A stretch of 64,000 nt of DNA from Cafeteria roenbergensis (lineage: Eukaryota > Sar > Bigyra > Bicosoecida > Cafeteriaceae). The stretch's first letter is position 1. Every line of letters starts with the position of its first letter. Both the position numbers and the translations under genes were made by a program. Shown in pieces: positions 58,268 through 64,000 of this stretch. The notes beneath the pieces are model-generated. The model made no database searches, had not been told where the DNA came from, and saw nothing but the letters and a program-made list of their open reading frames with translations. The stretch is from the NCBI GenBank assembly GCA_008330645.1, contig VLTN01000029.1, positions 62,001-126,000 on the forward strand, read 5' to 3'.

Positions 58268-61200
58268 ATGGCGGGCCTCGCCCGGCACGGGTCTGGCTCT
58301 GGCTCTGGGCGCGGCGGCTCCGAGGCAGCATTTTTCTTTGCGTGGCGGGAGGGAGAGGCGCCAAGCAGCATTCCCACCGCCGCACGCTGCGCCAGCGCCG
58401 ACAGGGACGCGTGCGGCACGGAAGACGGGTTCCTCGCTCGCCTGTCGTGGCTTGCCAGCAGCGGGCAGGCCGGCCGCGCGATGCAGCTGCTGGATCGGCA
58501 GTTGCCCACGCTCGAGGAGGACGGCCTCGTTGCGGAGCTCGCCCGCGGCCTGGTGGCGCTTGCGAGCGCACGCTCAGGCGCGCCAGAGTTCCTAATCAGC
58601 TGCGCGCGCGACAGCTGGGGCAGCGAGCCGCCAAGTGCCACCGGCCCGCGCGCGGCTGCCGCCGGGGCGCTGTCGCTGGCCTGCTGCGCCAGGGGGCTGG
58701 CGCGAATCGGCCTCCGCGCAGAGGCGGCCGCCTGCGCGACGCGTGCCGAGACCCTCGCCGGCGTGGCCCTGTCTCAGGGCGGCCGCCCCGGGCGCGCAGC
58801 GGGCAGCGCAGCGCGATCGCCCGCTGAGTCGGGCTCTGCGCGATCCGCCTTTCGATCCGTGGCCGTGGAGGTGGCGGCGGCTGCCGGGGGCGGCTACCTC
58901 GCGGCGGAACAGCGCCTCCTCGACGCGATGGCGGACCGCGTGCCGCCCTGCCCGCGCGGCGTGTGTGCGCTGATTCGCGCGTACGGCCGGGCTGGCCGGC
59001 CGCTGGCGGCCGCCATTGTGTTCGACGCCGCCCGGGCAGCCACACGAGCCCATGCTGCTGCTGCTGCTGCCGCTGCTGGGACGGCGGAGGGGGGGCCGGG
59101 GGCGGCTTCGGCCAGCGCGCCGCCTGCTGCGGACTCTGCAACCGGCCCGTCGCCCCAACGCGCTCCCTCGGCTGCGGCCGCAGTGCGCGCTGCGCTGGAC
59201 ACCGACGACGAGAGCGCGGCGGCCGCCCTCTGCCGCAGCCCTGAGATCGCCGCGGCCCTGCTGCGCGCATGCGGCCTCAAGCCGTCCGTGGCCGCGGCCG
59301 AGACCGCCGGCTCCTCTGCCGGCGGGGCGCTTGCCCGTAACCCAAGGACACCGCTCGCCGATGGGGGCACGGCTACCTTCAACGCACTGCTTGGGGCCTT
59401 GGCAGAGTCGGCGCTGCCGACGGCGGCAGCATGGTTGCTCGGCGAGATGCGGCAAGCCCAGGCTGAGCACCCCCTGCTGGCCCGCCAGCTGGCGGTCGCT
59501 GCGGCAAGCGAGGGCACCAGCGTGCGGCGCCTCTGCCGGGAGGCGCTGCCCTGGACCGGGCCGTCGAGGCATCGGTCGGCGGACGGCAGAGCCGTGCTGC
59601 CGCCTGCAGCGGACGACGACGGCGCCTTTGTGGCAGAGCTGGCGCTCGCTCTGCCCGTGGGCCCGCTGTCTGGCTTGAGCCCGGGCAGCGAGGCGCAATG
59701 GGCCGCGCTTCCCGAGGTAAAGGTGGGCTCGGCGGCGCTGAGCAGCGTCGTGCGCGCCCACAGCCGGGCCGGGGACCACGCTGCAGCAGTGGCGGCGGCG
59801 TCGCGCGCCGAGGAGGAGCTTGGCTATCTTGACGACACCCTGTGCCGGGCAGCGCTGGAGGCGTGCTCTGCCGCGGGGGACGCGAGGGGGGCGCGAGAGT
59901 GGTTCCTGCAGGGGCTGCAGAGCAGAGCGTGCGCCGGCAGCTCGGCGCCGGTGGAGGCAGCGCTGCGCGCCATGGCGGCCGCTTGCGCTCGGGAGGGCGG
60001 CTGGGAGGCGGCCCTGGACGCACGGGGCCTGGGCGGCAACGCCGCGAGGGCCACGGGCCGTCCCGAGCCACCACCAGAAGAGACTGCGCCCGGGGCTGGC
60101 GCCGCGGCTCGCGAAGCCTTGGCGCTGCTGGGCTGGATGAGCGCCCCCGCCGGCGCAGGCGCAGCGCCAGAGGAGCGCGTCGGGGAGGTGCTCGCGCGGT
60201 CGCAAGCGGGCCCGCCGCTTCCAGGGGCTGGCTCCGCGGCAGGGACTGCGGGCGCAGCAGCAGCAGCAGCAGCAGCCGTGGACGGGCCGGCGGCGCACCG
60301 CGGACCCTTTGGCGACTGGGGCAGCGCTATGCTGGCGCCGGAAGCAACTGCGGGGAGTCTCGCGGGAGCGATGCGGGTGCTGGCTGCAGCGGGCGACGCC
60401 GCTGGCGTGCTGCTCCTCGTCGACGCGGCACGGCGCTTGGGGATGGCCGTGGCGCCCGAGCCGCTGGCCGTGGCGCTAGGGAGCTGCGCGGCGTCGCCCG
60501 CTGACCTGCAGGCGGCGCTCGCAGCAGTCTGGCGCTGGGTCGAGTCGCGCGCCGCAACGGACTCCATGGCTGGCGCCGCCTCTCCGGCAGCCGGCGAGGC
60601 GGCGCCGCGGCATGGCGACGGCCGCACGGCGCCTGCGCCGTTTGAGGCCCGCGGGTGGACTCGGCCGGGGAGCAGCAGCGCGACACCGGTGCTGACGTCA
60701 TCCGAGAGGTGGCTGTGCGAGGGAGCAGTGGGCTGCCTGACAGTGGTTGCGCTTGCGCGCGTCGGCAGGCTCTCGGACGCGCGCCGCTGCCTCGACTTGG
60801 TGGAGGACGGCGTGCCCGCCCCAGCAGCGGACGTGGCTGCGGCGTACGAAGTGCTGGCTGTGGCCCTGGCAGAGGCCGGGCGCGACGCCGACGCGCTGTC
60901 GCTGCTGCGGCAGATGGAGCTGAGCGCCCAGCTCTCGGGCGAGCGCGCAGCGAGCCTGGCGTCGGAGCGGCCGGCCAGCGGCGGCCCTGCCCCTGCCGGG
61001 AGCGATATCGACGGCGTCAGCCAAGGCGGGCCGTCTGGGGCGGCGGAAGCCCGCGCTGGGGCCGAGTGGGACGGCACCGAGGGCAGGGTGCTCGGCCTCA
61101 TGGCCGGGCCAGAGGGGGCTGATCCCGTGAGCAGGAGCAGCGGATCGCCCGTCGCCGGGAGCCCGCGGGGGGCATCCGGCCACCAGTCGGCCTCTGGCGC

Positions 61201-64000
61201 CGGGAGCTCGCAGCGCTGGGACAAGTCGGGAATGGACTCGCTGCTCGGCGCTGCCATGGCGGGCGCGGCGGCGGAGGGCGCCCTCGTGACGCTGATGCGC
61301 TGCTTCAGCGACTCCGGGCGTGTGCATTCTGTTCGCGCGGCGTTCAGCCGGGTCCAGCGGCTGCGAAGGGTCCGTCGCAGCAGCCTGGCCGTGGCCAGCG
61401 CGGGCATGGACCCGGTTCGGCGGATGTCGACGCTGCAACGAATCGTGGCGGACTCGGACGGACACGCGCAGCCGCCTCCACAGCTGCGGCCCCACTTGAC
61501 CAGCCCGGCGGCCGCTGGCGGCGGGCTCGGGTCCTCGTCCCGCCACAGCATCGGCGCGGAAGTCGCCTCGGCCGCCTCGTCGCTCATGTCGCAGCCAGGG
61601 TCGCCCGCGGTCGGACCCTCGCCGCTGCTGGCACCATTGCCTGACGGGAGCCACCCTCCGGCCTCACCGCGCGGCTTGGTGGGCGCGGACGGGGCGGCGC
61701 GCAGCCGGACAACGAGCAACGGCAGCCAGTGCGACGCGAGTGGCCGGGCCGGCTCTGGCGACGCCCTCGACCGGGCGCTGGCCCGCGCTGCGGCCGCGGC
61801 TCGGGCGCGGAGCAGTCCGTCGGCCAGCTCGGTGGAGCGGTCTCCGGGGTCTGCTCCCGTGAGCGCAGCAGGGTCGCCGCCGCTCCTTGGAGTCCGCGGC
61901 CGCGCTCTCGGCGCCGCGCGCAGCCACACCAGCAGCACCAGCACCAGCCATGATGACGCCGGGCAGGGCAGCGGGAGGGCGTCCCGTACCGCGAGCGAAG
62001 GCCCCGGTGACGAGGCGTCTCCGCGAGGCAGTCCGACGCAGTCCTCCTCCGCCGAGAGCGCCAGCCGCACCGGCAGCCAGCGCGCTGCCTCGAGCGACAG
62101 CGGCCTCCCGTCGTTGAACCTGGACTCGTCGTCGGCTGTCGGGATGGCGGCCGTGCTCGCCAGAGCGCCCCGCGCTCTGAAGCGGCCACCGCGCCAGCCG
62201 GACAAGTCGGCGCTCCGGCGGGCGTCCGTTGCCACCATGGCGGCGATGCGGGCCGGGCAGCGACGCAGACAGCTCATGCTCATTCGCGTGCGCAACTCCC
62301 TCTCGACCCAGCGCGAGGCGGACGGGCAGGAGGCGGGCCAGAGCGGCGCCGCGCCCGCTGGAGCGGGCCAGCGCGGACCTCTGCGCGCCGGAGCCGACGC
62401 CGCGGCGAGCGACGCGGACGCCTGGATCGCTGCGGCGCCGAGGCAGCGGAGCTCCCGCAACAGCTCGCCGCCGTCGCTTGCTGGGGCGAAGCCGACTTTT
62501 GGCGGGTCCGGCGCCTTTGCGGTGGAGGACGAGTCGAGATCGCGCGCTGTGGCCGCGGCCTTGACGACGCTTCCAGAGGCCCCGGCTGGGGACGAGCCCA
62601 TCGGCCACACGGACGGCCTGGACTGCGAAGAGGAGGCGGCGGACGCCGCGCTCGAGGCCGCAGCGGCAAGCCTCACGGGCTCTGCCTCGGGCAGCTCCCC
62701 CGGATCGGGCACCGGGCCGGCTGGCGCTCGGCCGCTTCCGGACGCGGCTGCTGCCGAGGGGGACTCGCTGCCTGACGGCGACCGCGGCGCCGGCGCCGGC
62801 GAAAGCGGGAGCGGGAGCGGGAGCGGGAGCGGGAGCGGGAGCGAGGCCGCGGAGGGAGAGGCGGCCGTGACGGGACACCTCGCTGCGCTGGCAGTGTCTC
62901 GCGATGGAGCGGACGGCCTTGCGGCAGACACGACGGGAGCTGCGGGCCTGGCCGCAAGGCTGCGAGAGGCGGCCGGCGTGGCCAGCTCTGGCGCCAGGCC
63001 GGCAGCCCCAGCAAGCTCGCCAGCAGACGCACTCGCGCTCGACCCCCGCGCCGCGGCGGGAGGGTCTGAAGCTGCAGACGGCGCTGCAGAGGACGGCGCC
63101 GGCACGCCGGAAGCGGCCGAGGAGAACCCCCCGCTGACCAGCGAGGCCGAGGCCTGGGCCATCATGTCCCGCGCCGAGCTGGCTGCCGGCAGGCCCGCCG
63201 CTGCCTTGCGCCACGTCGGTGGCATGCCCGCAGCGGGCGTGCCGCTGAACGGCGGGGCGTGCACCGTGGCCGCTGCGGCCGTGGTGGCGTGCGGCGCCGG
63301 GGCAGACGCGCGGCGGGTCCAGGCGGCCCTTGCAAGCATTGCAAGCGCCGGGGGCGCCTCGCCCTGGCGCTCGCTTGACCTGACCACGGACGCGGCGAGC
63401 ATCGCTGTGCTTGCGGCTGCGGCGGCCGAAGCAGGCCGGCCCGACGTCGTGCAGGCTCTCTGCGCAGCTGCAGTGGACGCCTGGGCAGCTTGCGACCGGC
63501 CGGCGCCGCTTGGAGGCGCCCTGGCCGGCCCGCTCGCGGACTCGCTTGCCACGTCGCTGGCGGTCGCTGCAGCCACCGCGGGCCTAGCCGACCGGTCAGC
63601 GTCTGGGCCAGAGAGCGGCAGCGCTGGACACGCTCTGCAAGGCGCAGCTGGCCCGCTGGGGGCCCCGGCGCCGGCCTCGTACGGCGACTGGAACGAGTCT
63701 TGGGCCAGCGACGCTGCAGGCACCTTGCAGGCGGTGCTCGGGGCGGCTGGCTCCGGAGCCTCCGCAGCGAGCGCGGCAGCAGCGGCTGTGTTTGCCGCGG
63801 CCTGCGGTGAGGCGGAGCTCGGGCGAAGCGTCGTTGGGTGGCTGGCCCGGCTCGGCGCACCCACGGCCGGCGTGGGCATGAGAGGCATCGAGGTGCCCCA
63901 CGCGGTGGCGTTCGCCGCGACAGGCACCGCCCAGTTCGGGCTGCTTGCCGGCCTTGGTCCGGCTCCGGTCTCCTCGCCGCGCGCCCCGTCGCTGGATCGC
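58268..64000 (+). CDS. Large PPR/TPR-like helical-repeat protein, 3' partial
   Basis: The frame is open from the Met at 58268 to the window edge (1,911 codons). Several segments look like pentatricopeptide or related two-helix repeats: FLARLSWLASSGQAGRAMQL, ALIRAYGRAGRPLAAAIVFD, TFNALLGALAESALPTAAAW, VVRAHSRAGDHAAAVAAA, LCRAALEACSAAGDARGARE and AYEVLAVALAEAGRDADALS, the last followed by LLRQMEL. PPR proteins bind RNA, mostly in organelles; here that role is inferred. The first 30 residues (MAGLARHGSGSGSGRGGSE) are not a clear targeting signal. From about 61100 to 62900 the repeats give way to a Ser/Arg/Ala-rich spacer of about 600 residues with a Gly-Ser tract, and helical repeats return near 63150 (AIMSRAELAAGRPAAALRH). 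A long minus-strand frame overlaps it but has no structure. Repeat matches are loose, so another alpha-solenoid type is possible. Confidence 0.6.
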   Translation, partial: MAGLARHGSGSGSGRGGSEAAFFFAWREGEAPSSIPTAARCASADRDACGTEDGFLARLSWLASSGQAGRAMQLLDRQLPTLEEDGLVAELARGLVALASARSGAPEFLISCARDSWGSEPPSATGPRAAAAGALSLACCARGLARIGLRAEAAACATRAETLAGVALSQGGRPGRAAGSAARSPAESGSARSAFRSVAVEVAAAAGGGYLAAEQRLLDAMADRVPPCPRGVCALIRAYGRAGRPLAAAIVFDAARAATRAHAAAAAAAAGTAEGGPGAASASAPPAADSATGPSPQRAPSAAAAVRAALDTDDESAAAALCRSPEIAAALLRACGLKPSVAAAETAGSSAGGALARNPRTPLADGGTATFNALLGALAESALPTAAAWLLGEMRQAQAEHPLLARQLAVAAASEGTSVRRLCREALPWTGPSRHRSADGRAVLPPAADDDGAFVAELALALPVGPLSGLSPGSEAQWAALPEVKVGSAALSSVVRAHSRAGDHAAAVAAASRAEEELGYLDDTLCRAALEACSAAGDARGAREWFLQGLQSRACAGSSAPVEAALRAMAAACAREGGWEAALDARGLGGNAARATGRPEPPPEETAPGAGAAAREALALLGWMSAPAGAGAAPEERVGEVLARSQAGPPLPGAGSAAGTAGAAAAAAAAVDGPAAHRGPFGDWGSAMLAPEATAGSLAGAMRVLAAAGDAAGVLLLVDAARRLGMAVAPEPLAVALGSCAASPADLQAALAAVWRWVESRAATDSMAGAASPAAGEAAPRHGDGRTAPAPFEARGWTRPGSSSATPVLTSSERWLCEGAVGCLTVVALARVGRLSDARRCLDLVEDGVPAPAADVAAAYEVLAVALAEAGRDADALSLLRQMELSAQLSGERAASLASERPASGGPAPAGSDIDGVSQGGPSGAAEARAGAEWDGTEGRVLGLMAGPEGADPVSRSSGSPVAGSPRGASGHQSASGAGSSQRWDKSGMDSLLGAAMAGAAAEGALVTLMRCFSDSGRVHSVRAAFSRVQRLRRVRRSSLAVASAGMDPVRRMSTLQRIVADSDGHAQPPPQLRPHLTSPAAAGGGLGSSSRHSIGAEVASAASSLMSQPGSPAVGPSPLLAPLPDGSHPPASPRGLVGADGAARSRTTSNGSQCDASGRAGSGDALDRALARAAAAARARSSPSASSVERSPGSAPVSAAGSPPLLGVRGRALGAARSHTSSTSTSHDDAGQGSGRASRTASEGPGDEASPRGSPTQSSSAESASRTGSQRAASSDSGLPSLNLDSSSAVGMAAVLARAPRALKRPPRQPDKSALRRASVATMAAMRAGQRRRQLMLIRVRNSLSTQREADGQEAGQSGAAPAGAGQRGPLRAGADAAASDADAWIAAAPRQRSSRNSSPPSLAGAKPTFGGSGAFAVEDESRSRAVAAALTTLPEAPAGDEPIGHTDGLDCEEEAADAALEAAAASLTGSASGSSPGSGTGPAGARPLPDAAAAEGDSLPDGDRGAGAGESGSGSGSGSGSGSEAAEGEAAVTGHLAALAVSRDGADGLAADTTGAAGLAARLREAAGVASSGARPAAPASSPADALALDPRAAAGGSEAADGAAEDGAGTPEAAEENPPLTSEAEAWAIMSRAELAAGRPAAALRHVGGMPAAGVPLNGGACTVAAAAVVACGAGADARRVQAALASIASAGGASPWRSLDLTTDAASIAVLAAAAAEAGRPDVVQALCAAAVDAWAACDRPAPLGGALAGPLADSLATSLAVAAATAGLADRSASGPESGSAGHALQGAAGPLGAPAPASYGDWNESWASDAAGTLQAVLGAAGSGASAASAAAAAVFAAACGEAELGRSVVGWLARLGAPTAGVGMRGIEVPHAVAFAATGTAQFGLLAGLGPAPVSSPRAPSLDR
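62805..62842 (+). repeat. 6-bp repeat (GCGGGA) encoding Gly-Ser pairs
   Basis: About six perfect units encode alternating Gly and Ser in the disordered spacer of the helical-repeat protein. Confidence 0.9.

Noticed and set aside
57774-58571. N-terminal extension of the PITH protein
   Set aside because: The frame is open upstream, but the residues are Arg/Pro-rich, unlike the family, and overlap the start of the divergent gene.
59824-63927. 1,367-residue open frame on the minus strand
   Set aside because: It lies opposite the helical-repeat gene, is almost wholly Ala/Ser/Pro/Arg and shows no repeat or motif. Stops are rare in all frames of such G+C-rich DNA.

Overview
The window reads as nuclear DNA of a very G+C-rich, intron-poor, flagellated protist. 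The evidence is two axonemal dynein heavy chains with coding exons of more than 14 kb and 28 kb, a CCP5-type tubulin carboxypeptidase, an alpha-SNAP, a PITH-domain protein and short GTGAGS...CAG spliceosomal introns. Coding blocks look well above 70% G+C. A heterotrophic stramenopile flagellate of the Cafeteria kind would fit, but nothing here proves the lineage.

Layout. 1-14857 (minus): a kelch/IPT/filamin-type outer-arm dynein heavy chain whose 3' end (after AAA3) lies beyond base 1; one small first exon, one 425-bp intron, then one open exon. 14858-14985: a 128-bp divergent promoter. 14986-16216 (plus): alpha-SNAP with one 133-bp intron. 16217-24276: a lower-G+C accessory stretch with a four-helix membrane protein (17405-18877), a mitochondrial-type P-loop NTPase gene on the minus strand (19654-23683), two identical 361-bp copies of a MITE-like repeat (19228-19588 and 21202-21562) and older relics of the same family. 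The second copy sits inside the NTPase gene and may serve as an intron. 24277-52611 (minus): a 9,444-residue dynein heavy chain in one exon, about twice the usual length because of low-complexity inserts. 52612-53183: divergent promoter. 53184-56948 (plus): CCP5-like tubulin deglutamylase with one 210-bp intron. 57144-57773 (minus): PITHD1-like protein. 58268 to beyond 64000 (plus): a large PPR/TPR-like helical-repeat protein, open at the right edge.

Three genes concern the flagellum (two dynein motors and an enzyme that trims tubulin glutamate side chains). The 9.4-kDa-residue-scale dynein and the CCP5 gene are head to head. Both dyneins have arginine in place of the invariant AAA3 Walker A lysine. 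No virus-like genes, CRISPR arrays, rRNA or tRNA genes were recognised. Many long frames opposite or overlapping the real genes are composition artefacts and are omitted.
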